DNA of 64,000 bases from JBCCOW01 sp039025855 (GCA_039025855.1 JBCCNL010000002.1:136227-200226), one strand, 5' to 3'. Counted from the first letter of the stretch, positions 18,001-26,580 are shown. Translations and numbers: made by a program. The notes: a model not told the origin generated them from the letters alone.

Positions 18001-19328
18001 ATCTGGCGTACAGCCCGGTGCTCGCGATGCCGATCGGCGACGGCCAGCTCGTGCTCAACACACTCGACCTCGAAGACCATGCCGGGGTGGACCCGGTCGC
18101 GGCTCGGCTGCTGCGTCGGATCACCGATGCCCAGACGTTCGCAGGCACCCCGCGTCGGGCGACCAAGACGGTCTACCTCGGCGGCGATACTGGGGCTGAG
18201 CTGCTCGATTCGGTGGGCGTCCTTTACGAGACCGCGGGTGGTCAGGGGCCCGGCGATTACCTGTCCAACGCGGCATCGACGCTGCTGATTCTGGATGGCT
18301 CGTCCGGTACTCAGGCGGAGCTTGATCGCTTCCTCGAGGCAGGCGGGCGTGCGTTGGTCCTGCCACTGGAGAAGCCGGCCTATGGAGCCCGCGTGGCAAG
18401 GCAGAAATACGATGCGTCGGCTCCATCTGTGCCGGAGTGGGCTGAGGCCCGCGGCGTGACGGTGGCGATGCTCCGGCCACGGGCGTCGATCCACCAGCCG
18501 ATGATTACAGAAGGCGTCTCGGACCTCGCGGCCGATGGGTTGATCGGGCGTCGTGTGGTGGGCGACGGAGTCGCGATCTTTGTTCAGGCCGAACCGACCG
18601 TGATCAATCGGAAGTCTCGGCCGTACCTGCGTCACACGGTGTGGAACCAGACCCGGTTGATCGCACAGCTCGCGAGCAACCTGGGTGCCCGGTTTGCCTT
18701 TGACGAAGACTTGCGTCTGGCAGGGACCGACGCTTCGCTGCTGCCCATGGAGCTGACCTCGGGCTGGCACGCGGCGCAGACCATCGCGCTGCCCGAAGCC
18801 CCGTCGCCGAATAAGGTCCATAAAGACCCGGGTGTGTCCGAGGCCGCCAAACAGGCAATCCAGCAGCACGCCGAGGGCGTGTTGGACACCCGATTGGCGT
18901 GGGCTGACGCGATCGCCCCAGCCCTTATGGAGTCGTATGGCCGCGAGTGGGAAGCGTCTGACGGCGAAGCCGTGCTGGTCACCGAAGTCGAACTGCCGGA
19001 GAGCTGGCGGGGCAAGACCCTGACCCTCGAGCTGGGCACGGTCGACGACTTCGACCACGTCTATGTCAACGGTCGGCTGATCGGCAAGGGCGAGGGCTGG
19101 AACAAACTCCGGACCTATCAGGTCTCGCGTCGGCTGACCGACAACGACCAGCCGCTACGGATCGCGGTCCGCGTGTTCGACCACTTCGGCGGCGGCGGCG
19201 TGACCGGGGGCGGCGTGATCCCGCACCTCAAGCCCCGACACCTGCCTGAAAGGCCCAGCCCGTATCACCCGGACTACCGCGATGAGTTCCGCATGGGCGA
19301 TCACCCCGACCGCTACTACCGATGGTAA
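15042..19328 (+). CDS. Secreted GH2-like multidomain protein lacking the usual acid/base Glu
   Basis: 1428 aa with a signal peptide ending near LSAQPEY. Residues about 45-200 form a GH2 sugar-binding jelly roll (SRGWYRRSLEVPAGW, ERLSTTATVFIDGREVGRVDW), then an immunoglobulin-like domain and a barrel region (about 340-640) starting GFREFKIEGRGFVLNGVPIRLR. The probable nucleophile Glu565 lies in LTVETGFPF. The segment equivalent to the acid/base motif NHPSxxxWSxGNE reads NYPSVVTLVTTPNFLG, so Asn472 is followed by Phe, not Glu. Later parts include a GATase-like domain (about 810-1000) and a C-terminal sugar-binding domain with HVYVNGRLIGKGEGW. It may be a divergent exo-glycosidase or a binding protein. 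Confidence 0.8.
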   Translation: MLNNLRSKHCCRPRVQSLKAGLPLLVWAASLAFPGSLSAQPEYVTPKTTIVGERDSRLLDGVWAFMPGTPDGERPDEAGNTWGKIGVPGSWKSNGWPQVPLALKEAGLGRGWSEYSGGNKDPLSRGWYRRSLEVPAGWDGRAILLSFERLSTTATVFIDGREVGRVDWPRGELRINDAVTAGQTHELLIRVDVDLTDVESVQDMILDAAKDVAEGAQAAGLIGKVVLRSEPIGPHVDRVFVKTEVEAKRVTLEIDLAGLESKQPVRVVARMLDHDGKVERTFEATGEADPASSPPLSVSFGWADPRLWDVGQPELYVLDLTTSSATGNSDTAWEDRVQQRFGFREFKIEGRGFVLNGVPIRLRPMETSSTLTSEEATQVITLAQKAGFNQVQPWPGKTSRGMMAAKTHLLRQADERGILTTAVVPDMRDYIGVDGKRWFQNDNAASFRRVAKVDVPPLRNYPSVVTLVTTPNFLGHAQDQNPLTIGRYEGGESKKAWEDRLPGAQEGVAILKSLDPTRPVMLHNGSYVGDIYSVNFYLNWTPLEERRRWFTHFNEQGEMPVLTVETGFPFFASLMRGRSGYGHATTTEPFVTEFLAEYLGPAAYTRESQELRDMLVERFRHTDRYASMHNWPVIMEYVPWEDIKRLHIRDSLPAWRLAGPTAGAIPWNMRTIEVDHEWTAKDHEWAAYNQDRLAFVAGSTEDVFEQSQRFELGAAVDKQAAVVNDGRAPVEYAGEWTATLDGQPVASGRVSGRVEPATHGLTPIAFNLPSAASIPEAGHLEGQIALKVTVGEDAFEDRFAFRVFASLEAPAADAATVAILDPVGKTTEALQAIGLSATGWSAGQEPSVLLVGRDAMQTLTPETLAEVEAYVRGGGTAVVMPQQAEFYTDRLNLRVSEQIARQMYPLPHGHRLTEGLDATDLHRFNGVSSLLSHHREFIYNWRKQKFPDGAHYPPYGWRWGGHHGVSSIPLEVPHRSAATPAMVGGFDLAYSPVLAMPIGDGQLVLNTLDLEDHAGVDPVAARLLRRITDAQTFAGTPRRATKTVYLGGDTGAELLDSVGVLYETAGGQGPGDYLSNAASTLLILDGSSGTQAELDRFLEAGGRALVLPLEKPAYGARVARQKYDASAPSVPEWAEARGVTVAMLRPRASIHQPMITEGVSDLAADGLIGRRVVGDGVAIFVQAEPTVINRKSRPYLRHTVWNQTRLIAQLASNLGARFAFDEDLRLAGTDASLLPMELTSGWHAAQTIALPEAPSPNKVHKDPGVSEAAKQAIQQHAEGVLDTRLAWADAIAPALMESYGREWEASDGEAVLVTEVELPESWRGKTLTLELGTVDDFDHVYVNGRLIGKGEGWNKLRTYQVSRRLTDNDQPLRIAVRVFDHFGGGGVTGGGVIPHLKPRHLPERPSPYHPDYRDEFRMGDHPDRYYRW

Positions 19329-20440
19329 ACAACCACCTCACAACCGCCGGCGACTGCGGTGCGGACTCGCCCAAGCGTATCGGCCTCATGGGCCTGGGAC
19401 ACGTCGCCCGCTACGCCCACGTCCCCTCGATCACGCAGACGCCCGCCCTACACCTCGCAGCGATCTATGAGCCCTTCGGACAAGTCGATAAGGCCGAGCT
19501 GAACTTGTCCGACACCACCGCGGTCTGCACAAAGGAAGACGACTTCTTCGCGCAAGACCTCGACGCGGTCGTCGTCACGTCGCCAGCCCCGTTCCACGGC
19601 GCCAACATCGCGGCGGCGGGACGCCACGGCCTGCCGGTGCTCTGCGAGAAGCCGTTGACCGATGACCCTACCGAGGCCGAGCAGATCGTCCAGGCCTGCC
19701 GAACCCTTCAACAGCCGCTCTACTTGGCCTACTGCTACCGGTTCAGTTCCGTGGCCCAGCGGATCCGCGAACTGCTTCAGCGGGGTGCGGTGGGTGAGGT
19801 CAAGGTGATGCGGCTGGTCTACAACTGGGACGTGCACGGCATGTACGACGGCCGCGACGCCGACGCCGCGGTGCACAACGCACGCTGGCACGGCCGAATG
19901 GTCGAGGGCGGCCCGATGGTCGACTGCGGGGTGCACCAGATCGACCTCGCGCAGTGGTGGACGCAGAGCCCGGTCGTGTCGGTCGATGGTCGCGGCGTCT
20001 GGGCGGTCGACTACGACGCGCCCAGCCATGTCTGGGGCCACATGGACCACGCCGATGGAACGCACACCTGCGTCGAGATGAGCTGCACCTTCGGGCACAC
20101 CTGCAAGAAGCCCCAACGCGACTTCTGTTACCAAGTCATGGGCACGGAAGGCGTCATCGTCTTCGACCCCATCGCCGGCCGATTCGACTGGGAACACCAG
20201 CATGGCACCGAGTCCTTCCCGCTCGCGAACGAGAAGGACTTCAGCGGTATGTATCGCGCCTTCGCCCACGCCCTCCGGACCGGGCAGACCGGCGACCTTT
20301 GCACACCCGAACAGGCGGTCGAGAACACGAAGCTCGCGTGGCAGATGCTGGACGCCGCCCACGACAAACGGACGACGCTTCACGCTGCCGCACTCAGCAC
20401 GTCTCCAAATGGACCGAGCGTGCCTGTCATCGCCGACTGA
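19322..20440 (+). CDS. Gfo/Idh/MocA family sugar oxidoreductase
   Basis: 372 aa. The Rossmann loop GLMGLGHVARYAHVP and the catalytic EKP (LCEKPLTDDP) are present, followed by the alpha/beta C-terminal domain with GGPMVDCGVHQIDLAQWW, whose Asp and His are usual substrate-site residues. The ATG overlaps the end of the GH2-like gene by seven bases, so the two are translationally linked. It is probably cytoplasmic and oxidises a released sugar or reduces a keto intermediate. Substrate unknown. Confidence 0.88.
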   Translation: MVNNHLTTAGDCGADSPKRIGLMGLGHVARYAHVPSITQTPALHLAAIYEPFGQVDKAELNLSDTTAVCTKEDDFFAQDLDAVVVTSPAPFHGANIAAAGRHGLPVLCEKPLTDDPTEAEQIVQACRTLQQPLYLAYCYRFSSVAQRIRELLQRGAVGEVKVMRLVYNWDVHGMYDGRDADAAVHNARWHGRMVEGGPMVDCGVHQIDLAQWWTQSPVVSVDGRGVWAVDYDAPSHVWGHMDHADGTHTCVEMSCTFGHTCKKPQRDFCYQVMGTEGVIVFDPIAGRFDWEHQHGTESFPLANEKDFSGMYRAFAHALRTGQTGDLCTPEQAVENTKLAWQMLDAAHDKRTTLHAAALSTSPNGPSVPVIAD

Positions 20441-20590
20441 CCCCCCTCGCCTGGCATGCATGCCCAAAGCGTGAACGCGGGGCCGGGCTCCGCGGTTCGC
20501 GGGTCGAGTCCGACAGACCGGTTCAGGTATAGTCTCGCGTTCCGCAGGTCGAGCCACCCATCAGGTTCGGCTGATGTTTTTTGTCTCGCT

Positions 20591-21256
20591 GTGAGTCCTG
20601 CTGTGCGTCTGATCGACCTGTCACAACCCATCTCCGACGCGGGGCCCAACTGTCCCGCCCACCCGCCGATCCGGCTCAAGCAGGTCGCCGACCACCCGGC
20701 CGACGGCTGGCGCATGGAGGTCCTCGAGTGTGCGACCCACACCGGGAGCCACTGCGACGCGCCGCTGCACAAGATGGACGGCGGCGCGAGCCTCGACGAC
20801 CTGCCCATCGCGACCTGGGTCTGCGATGCCTACCTCGTCGACCTCCGCCCCGCGAGCGATGACCTGGCGATCACCTCCGAACTGCTCGAAGAACAGCTCG
20901 GCGAACACGACCTCGACGACAAGGTGGTCCTGTTGTGCACCGGCTTCGGCGAGCTCCGTGAAGACCCACGCTGGAAGGCCTCGCCCGCCCTCCTCGCCCC
21001 CGACGGCGCCGCCTGGCTGGTCGAGCAAGGCGTCCGCGGCGTCGGTATCGACCACTACTCCATTGGCGGGAACGACGACGAATACAACATCCCCACTCAC
21101 GAAACCCTGCTCGGCAACGGCGTGTGGGTCGTGGAAGACCTCGCGTTCCCCGCTGAAGTACATAAGCTGTCCCAGCCCGTGCGGTTCTGGGCGCTGCCGA
21201 TCCGGATCGCCGGGGCCAGCGGGGCCTTCTGTCGGCCCGTTTTGGAGGTCTCGTGA
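20591..21256 (+). CDS. Cyclase-family (kynurenine formamidase-like) metal hydrolase
   Basis: 221 aa from GTG at 20591; a second GTG at 20603 is an alternative. The family metal motif HxGSHxDxPxH is complete in THTGSHCDAPLH, and GVGIDHYSIGG matches the conserved late region of PF04199 cyclases. Family members hydrolyse amides, lactones or related bonds. It is the first of three overlapping genes with a zinc dehydrogenase and an aldo/keto reductase of the L-fucose dehydrogenase type, so hydrolysis of a sugar lactone is an attractive inference. It could equally be an unrelated hydrolase. Confidence 0.82.
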   Translation: MSPAVRLIDLSQPISDAGPNCPAHPPIRLKQVADHPADGWRMEVLECATHTGSHCDAPLHKMDGGASLDDLPIATWVCDAYLVDLRPASDDLAITSELLEEQLGEHDLDDKVVLLCTGFGELREDPRWKASPALLAPDGAAWLVEQGVRGVGIDHYSIGGNDDEYNIPTHETLLGNGVWVVEDLAFPAEVHKLSQPVRFWALPIRIAGASGAFCRPVLEVS

Positions 21257-22254
21257 TGCGGACTCTGACCTTGGAACAACCCGGAACCTTTGCCTGGCTC
21301 GAAGAGCAAGGCGTAGCTGAGCCCGCAGCGGGTGAGGCAGCGGTTCGGGTCCATCGGATCGGGGTCTGCGGCACGGACCTGCACGCCTTCCGCGGACGCC
21401 AGCCGTTCTTCTCCTACCCCCGCGTGCTGGGACACGAGCTCGCCGTCGAGGTCGAAGCGGTCGGCCCCGATGCCGATGCCGCACTGGTCGGACAACACTG
21501 CGCCGTCCGTCCCTACATCAACGACGAATCGAGCCGAGCTTCGCAGCGCGGCCGAACCAACTGCTGCCCGTCGATGCGCGTGCTCGGCGTCCACAGCGAC
21601 GGCGGCATGCGGCCCCGCTTCACGCTGCCCACCAAGCTGTTGCACCCCGTCGATGAAGGCAAGCTCAGCCTGGACGCGATGGCTCTCGCCGAACCGCTGG
21701 CCATCGGCTGCCACGCGGTGCGCCGCGGTGCGCCGACGGCCGCCGACCGCGTGCTCGTCATCGGGGCCGGGCCCATCGGAGTCGCCGCGATGCAGTTCGC
21801 CCGGCGGTCTTGCCAGAGCCTCACCCTGCTCGACCTCAACGAAAAACGCCTCGCCTTCTGCAAGGAACGCTGGGCGATCGACGAGACCCTGACCGCGATC
21901 CCCGAGGGCCAACGCTTCGACTGCGTCTTCGACGCGACCGGCAGCCCCGCCTCGATGAACAAGGCCTTCGAGTACGTCGACCACGGCGGGAAGCTCGTCT
22001 TCGTCGGGCTGCACACCGGCGAGGTCACCTTTGAAGACCCGCTGTTCCACTCCCGCGAGATGACGCTGCTCGCCAGCCGGAACGCGACCGCCGACGACTT
22101 CGGCATGGTCCTCGATGGCCTGATGGACGGCTCGATCGACGCCGAGGCCATGGTGACCCGCAGGCTCGGGTTCAATGATCTGGATGCGACGTTCGAGTCG
22201 CTGTACGAAGACACCGAGCTGATCAAAGCTGTGATCGAGGTGGAGCATGCCTGA
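21256..22254 (+). CDS. Zinc-dependent medium-chain alcohol/sugar dehydrogenase
   Basis: 332 aa. Catalytic zinc ligands are seen as Cys in GVCGTDLHAF and His-Glu in LGHELAVEVE; the structural-zinc lobe keeps only a NCCP pair, so that zinc is probably absent. The NAD fold is VLVIGAGPIGVAAMQFA. The start ATG overlaps the cyclase stop (GTGATG; the GTG three bases earlier is an alternative). Related proteins oxidise sorbitol, galactonate, threonine or fuconate-type hydroxy acids. Position between the cyclase and the aldo/keto reductase suggests a second oxidation in fucose breakdown. Confidence 0.87.
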   Translation: MRTLTLEQPGTFAWLEEQGVAEPAAGEAAVRVHRIGVCGTDLHAFRGRQPFFSYPRVLGHELAVEVEAVGPDADAALVGQHCAVRPYINDESSRASQRGRTNCCPSMRVLGVHSDGGMRPRFTLPTKLLHPVDEGKLSLDAMALAEPLAIGCHAVRRGAPTAADRVLVIGAGPIGVAAMQFARRSCQSLTLLDLNEKRLAFCKERWAIDETLTAIPEGQRFDCVFDATGSPASMNKAFEYVDHGGKLVFVGLHTGEVTFEDPLFHSREMTLLASRNATADDFGMVLDGLMDGSIDAEAMVTRRLGFNDLDATFESLYEDTELIKAVIEVEHA

Positions 22255-23308
22255 GCGTCAAGCAACGATGAAGACCGGCCCGCTGGGCGATACCGGGCTC
22301 ACCACGCCCCCGATGATCTACGGCACCAGCTGCCTGGGTAACCTCTATGAGGCGTTGCCTTGGGAAACGAAGCTCGAAATCGTCAGCCAGTGGTTCGAGC
22401 ATTCGCCGCGGCCTGTCGTGGCCGACTCAGCAGGGAAGTACGGTGCCGGGCTGGCGCTCGAGATGATGGGCAAGGCACTGCGTGAGCTGGGCATCCCCAG
22501 CGAGGACGTGCTGATCAGCAACAAGCTCGGTTGGCTCCGCGTCCCGCTCGAGGCGGATGAACCCACGTTCGAGCCCGGGGCCTGGGCCGACCTCGAACAC
22601 GACGCGGTCCAGGACATCTCCGCCGACGGCATCGAGCGCTGCCTGCGCCAGGGCAATGAGCTGCTCGGCGACGGCTACCACCCACAGATGGTCTCGGTGC
22701 ACGACCCCGATGAGTATCTCGCCGCAGCATCGTCCGACGATGACCGCGCCCAGCGCTTCGAGGACGTGGTCGCGGCGTACGAGCGCTTGTTCGAGCTCAA
22801 AGCGGCCGGCGAAGTCAAAGCCGTCGGCGTGGGTGCCAAGGACTGGCGGGTTATCGAACGCCTCGCCGAGCGGGTCGACCTCGACTGGGTCATGTTCGCC
22901 AACAGCATGACGATCTACCAGCACCCCGCCGACCTGCTGGCGTTTATGGATCGGCTGCACGACCGCGGCATCGGCGTGGTCAACTCGGCGGTGTTCCACG
23001 CCGGCTACCTCGTGGGCGGGCAGTACCTCGACTACGAAAAGTTTGATTCATCCCGTGCCGATCACGCGGCGGCCGAGCAGTGGCGGACCGCCTTCTGGGC
23101 GATCTGCGACGAGCACAACATCAAGCCCGCCCACGCCTGTGTGCAGTTTGGCCTGCTCTACCCGCGTGCGGCCAGCATCGCGCTCAACACCAGCGCCCCC
23201 AAGCGCGTCGGGCAGAACGCGATAATGGTGTCGACCCCCCTACCCCAAGCGTTCTGGCAAGCACTGCTCGATGCCGGCTTGATCCGGGAATTACCGGTCA
23301 AAGCATGA
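22247..23308 (+). CDS. Aldo/keto reductase, L-fucose (D-threo-aldose) 1-dehydrogenase type
   Basis: 353 aa. The AKR tetrad is visible: Asp and Tyr in VVADSAGKYGAG, Lys in LISNKLGW and His in MVSVHDPDEY. The overall layout resembles the D-threo-aldose 1-dehydrogenase group that oxidises L-fucose to its lactone. The ATG at 22247 follows GAGGTGGAGC; Met8 at 22268 is another possible start. It overlaps the zinc dehydrogenase gene by eight bases and converges with fucU nine bases away. The fucU neighbour strongly supports L-fucose as substrate. Confidence 0.85.
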   Translation: MPERQATMKTGPLGDTGLTTPPMIYGTSCLGNLYEALPWETKLEIVSQWFEHSPRPVVADSAGKYGAGLALEMMGKALRELGIPSEDVLISNKLGWLRVPLEADEPTFEPGAWADLEHDAVQDISADGIERCLRQGNELLGDGYHPQMVSVHDPDEYLAAASSDDDRAQRFEDVVAAYERLFELKAAGEVKAVGVGAKDWRVIERLAERVDLDWVMFANSMTIYQHPADLLAFMDRLHDRGIGVVNSAVFHAGYLVGGQYLDYEKFDSSRADHAAAEQWRTAFWAICDEHNIKPAHACVQFGLLYPRAASIALNTSAPKRVGQNAIMVSTPLPQAFWQALLDAGLIRELPVKA

Positions 23309-23314
23309 AGCCCG

Positions 23315-23331
23315 CGATCACAATGTGATCG
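23315..23331. other. Palindrome between convergent genes
   Basis: CGATCACAATGTGATCG is a perfect palindrome with a one-base centre, placed across the stop codon of fucU and seven bases after the aldo/keto reductase stop. As RNA it would form a 7-bp stem with a three-base loop, without a clear U-run. It may act as a bidirectional 3' end or a protein-binding site. Confidence 0.4.
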
Positions 23332-23755
23332 GCGTGACGCCCTTCTTGAGGATGATGTTGCCGTACTTCGCCGTTTCGCCCGTCATCACCACGGCCGATG
23401 CCGACCGCACCCGGTCATAGAACGCGAACCGCTCGATCGCGTCGATGGTCGGCTTGCCCGGCACGTGCTTATCAATCATCTCCCGATAGCTCGCCTCGAC
23501 CGCGGGGTCGAGCTCGTCACCCTCGACCGCCGCCATCATGATCAGCGGCGCGTCGACGTAGCTGTCTAGCTCAAACAGCGGGAGGATCGCGTCGAGCAGC
23601 CCAGTGATCCGCAGCCCGTCGGCCCGGATCACCGTGTCGTTGAACTGGTTCCCCGGGAAGTGAGCGTCCGCCAGAACCAGCTCCTCCCCATGCCCCATGG
23701 CATACAGGCGGGCGAGTAGTTCGGGCGAGAGCAACGGGGAAAGGCCTTTGAGCAT
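23318..23755 (-). CDS. fucU: L-fucose mutarotase FucU (RbsD/FucU family)
   Basis: 145 aa, the normal family length. MGHGEELVLADAHFPGN near residue 30 and AFYDRVRSASAVVMTGE followed by TAKYGNIILKKGV at the C-terminus are diagnostic of FucU and distinguish it from ribose-specific RbsD. The enzyme interconverts alpha- and beta-L-fucose so that downstream enzymes get the right anomer. The start is ATG at 23755 rather than the longer frame. It faces the L-fucose dehydrogenase-like gene and is divergent from a sulfatase, anchoring this region as a fucose-handling locus. Confidence 0.93.
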   Translation of the reverse strand: MLKGLSPLLSPELLARLYAMGHGEELVLADAHFPGNQFNDTVIRADGLRITGLLDAILPLFELDSYVDAPLIMMAAVEGDELDPAVEASYREMIDKHVPGKPTIDAIERFAFYDRVRSASAVVMTGETAKYGNIILKKGVTPITL

Positions 23756-23957
23756 GTTGATCCTGTGAACAGCGGGTGCGAGCCGCGAAATGTACCACAC
23801 CGTTCCGGGCCGGTCGGCACGGCCGTGGCTCCCCGGTTGCCCCGTGCCACCCGGACGAATCAGGCCGCCAAGCTACGCAGAATCTCTCAAAAACACCCTT
23901 CACCTCAGCCTGCCCCCCTGCTACATTGCCCGGCCTGAAACAGGCTTCAAGATCATT

Positions 23958-23973
23958 TTTATCTCGTGATAAA
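23958..23973. promoter_or_regulatory. TTTATC-N4-GATAAA inverted repeat, candidate operator
   Basis: An AT-rich 6-bp inverted repeat with a 4-bp spacer lies 33 bp before the sulfatase ATG in the fucU/sulfatase divergent gap. The surrounding DNA is GC-rich, so the A/T-rich symmetry stands out. Its placement suits control of the sulfatase and possibly fucU; the binding protein is not known. Confidence 0.4.
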
Positions 23974-24006
23974 TCATCGAATCAGACCCATCCGGCGATC
24001 CCGACC

Positions 24007-25428
24007 ATGCCCAGCAAACCGCCCAACATCGTCCTGATCCACACGGACCAGCAGCGGGGCGACGCGCTGTCGCTGACCGGGCACCCCGTGCTGCAGACAC
24101 CCAACCTCGACCACCTGATCGCCGACGGTGCGTGGTTCCGCCAGGCCTACAGCGAGTGCCCCATCTGCATCCCCGCACGGCATACCCTCATGACCGGGAT
24201 GTCGCCGCACGCCACCGGCGTCGTCGGGTTCGCCACCCGCGCCCGCATCGCCCGGGAACACCACACCCTCCCCGCCCTGCTCCGCGCCGGCGGCTACCAG
24301 ACCGTCCTCGTCGGGCGCGACATGCATCAGTACCCCGGCCGGAAGTCCTACGGCTTCGAGATGCGCTTCGACCGCCCCGACCTCGACACCTACTCCAAGT
24401 TCCAGGACCTCATCCTCCCGCTCGGCGGACACAAAGGCTGGCCCCACCTGCTCGCACACGGCCTCGGACCAAACGCCGTCCACGCGTCACCCTGGCCCTA
24501 CGACGTCGCCTTCCACCAGACCAACTTCGCGGTCAACAAGTCCGTCGAGTTCCTCCACCGACGCGACCCCGAGCGCCCCTTCTTCATGGCCACCGGCTTC
24601 GTCGCCCCGCACCCCCCACACACCCCGCCGCAGCCCTACTACGACCGCTACCTCCACGCCGACCTTCCCGAGCCCACCATCGGTGACTGGGCCGTCGAAC
24701 CCGACAACCACGGGCTCGGCGTCCCCGACGGCCACGGCCGACAGGTCGTCGCCGGCTACAAAGGTCGGCAGACCCTCGCCGGCTACTTCGGGCTGATCAA
24801 CCACGCCGACGATCAGCTCAACGTCCTGCTCCACGCGCTCCGCAGCCTCGACGAGCCCACCTACATCCTCTTCACCAGCGACCACGGCGAGATGCTCGGT
24901 GACCACTACTTATGGCGGAAAAGCCTGCCCTACGAGGGTGCCGCGCACATCCCGTTCTCCCTCACCGGACCCGGCATCCAACCCGGCACACAGCGCGACG
25001 AAGTCGTCGGGCTCCAAGACGTCCTGCCCACCTGCTGCGACCTCGCCGGCGTCGATGTTCCCGACCACGTGACCGGCCGAAGCGTCCTCGCACTCACGCG
25101 CGGCGGCGACCCCGGCTGGCGCGAATGGATACACGGCGAGCACTCCGAGATGGACGACCAACACTCCGGTATGCACTACGCCACCGATGGCAGGTCCAAA
25201 TACATCTGGTTCAACGACGGCTCCGAACAGTTCTTTGACCTCGTCAACGACCCGACCGAGTGCCACAACCTCATCGACGACGACGCCCACGCGGACGCCG
25301 TCGATCGATACCGATCCCGCCTGATCGAACGCCTCGCCGACCGCCCCGAAGGCTTCTCCGATGGGCAGCGTCTCATACCGAACCGCCCGTTCGATCACCA
25401 CAACGCCATCGCCGTCTACGACGACTGA
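24007..25428 (+). CDS. Type I sulfatase (alkaline phosphatase superfamily)
   Basis: 473 aa from ATG at 24007. The metal site is PNIVLIHTDQQRGD and the formylglycine motif C-I-P-A-R places the modified Cys at residue 54. TSDHGEMLGDHYLWRKSLPYEGA is the conserved C-terminal metal/substrate stretch. No signal peptide is visible. Eight bases before the next gene, GGAGG and the short gap indicate cotranscription with the GH141-like gene. It should desulfate a carbohydrate; fucose sulfate is inferred from fucU and GH29 neighbours. Confidence 0.92.
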   Translation: MPSKPPNIVLIHTDQQRGDALSLTGHPVLQTPNLDHLIADGAWFRQAYSECPICIPARHTLMTGMSPHATGVVGFATRARIAREHHTLPALLRAGGYQTVLVGRDMHQYPGRKSYGFEMRFDRPDLDTYSKFQDLILPLGGHKGWPHLLAHGLGPNAVHASPWPYDVAFHQTNFAVNKSVEFLHRRDPERPFFMATGFVAPHPPHTPPQPYYDRYLHADLPEPTIGDWAVEPDNHGLGVPDGHGRQVVAGYKGRQTLAGYFGLINHADDQLNVLLHALRSLDEPTYILFTSDHGEMLGDHYLWRKSLPYEGAAHIPFSLTGPGIQPGTQRDEVVGLQDVLPTCCDLAGVDVPDHVTGRSVLALTRGGDPGWREWIHGEHSEMDDQHSGMHYATDGRSKYIWFNDGSEQFFDLVNDPTECHNLIDDDAHADAVDRYRSRLIERLADRPEGFSDGQRLIPNRPFDHHNAIAVYDD

Positions 25429-25493
25429 CCCAGCCGCCCCTCGCCATCGCCGCGCCGACCACCACAAGCCGTCGAGCGCTGGAGGACTCCATC

Positions 25494-26580
25494 ATGAGCA
25501 TCACCCTGTACGTCTCCCCGCAAGGCAGCGACGCCTGGCACGGCCACGTTCCCGAGCCCACCGCCGACGGCTTCGACGGCCCGCTCGCCACGCTCAGCGA
25601 AGCGGTCAAGCGCGTGCGACACCTGCGGGAACAGCGCCACACCACCGGCGAGGTGACCGTGCGCGTTGCGGCCGGCACGTACCCCACCAAGCGACCGATC
25701 GCGCTGGACGCGATGGACAGCGGCATCCGCTTCGTCGCCGACGGCGAAACGGTCATCGACGGGTCCGTCGAGATCACCGGCTGGTCCACCGGCAAAGCGA
25801 ACGGCAAGACGTGCTGGGTCGCCGACATCGGCGCGCTACTCACCGAAGTGCCCCACCCCCGCAGCCTCTTCGCCAACGGCGAGCGTCGACCGCACAGCCG
25901 ATACCCCAAGACCGACTGGCTCACGATCGAAGACGCGCCCGATGTCCCCATGGACTTCGGGCTCTTCGACGGGGCATCGCGTTTCATCGTGGCCGACGGC
26001 GACTTCGACGACGCCTGGCGGAACCCGGACGACATTGAGGCGGTGATCAATCACCTCTGGATCGAAGAGCGCATGCCGGTCAAAGACTACGACGCCGACC
26101 GCCGACGTATCACCAGCACGCACCGCAGCATCTTCACGCTCCGCAACCATGAATGGATGGGCTCGGCACCCTTCGCCCGGTACTTCTGGGAGAACGTGTT
26201 CGAAGCGATGAGCGAACCCGGCGAGTGGTACCTCGACCGCGCCGGCGAACGCCTGTACTACCTGCCCAAAGAAGGCGAAACCCCAGACAACACCAGCATC
26301 CGTCTCGCGGTTACCACGCAGCTGCTCCGATTGCACGGCGACTGGCGGACCGGCCAGATCGTCCGCGGCGTCCGCTTCGAAGGCTTCACGTTTGCCCACA
26401 CCGACTGGCTGCCGTCCGAGGGCTGGGGCAAGTGGTGGGACCCACAAACGCCCGAGCACACCTGGCCGACCAAGGACTCCTTCCGACACTTCAACACGAA
26501 CAACCTCGAGAAGCGCTCGGCCGCCCAGCACGCCCGCTTCGCCGCCATGCCACAGGCCGCACACGACCTGCCCGGCGCGG
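25494..26580 (+). pseudogene. GH141-like right-handed beta-helix protein, 3' end lost
   Basis: The ATG at 25494 has GGAGG eight bases upstream. The N-terminal part, starting ITLYVSPQGSDAWHG and followed by TVRVAAGTYPTKRPIAL, is typical of planctomycetal parallel beta-helix enzymes of the GH141 type (fucosidase/xylanase). VRGVRFEGFTFAHTDW marks the start of the helix proper. After about residue 362 (DLPGAV) the reading becomes arginine-rich and ends at a stop at 26643, next to transposase sequence, so the coils carrying the active site are missing. The gene is judged to be truncated, though the fragment could still be translated. Confidence 0.78.

Noticed and set aside
17322..19058. 578-aa open frame on the minus strand
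   Set aside because: Antisense to the GH2-like gene, no domain, His/Arg-rich shadow.
20485..20525. Possible tRNA 3' half near GGTTCGCGGGTCGAGTCC
   Set aside because: A T-arm-like string is present, but no matching acceptor stem, anticodon arm or 5' half was found.
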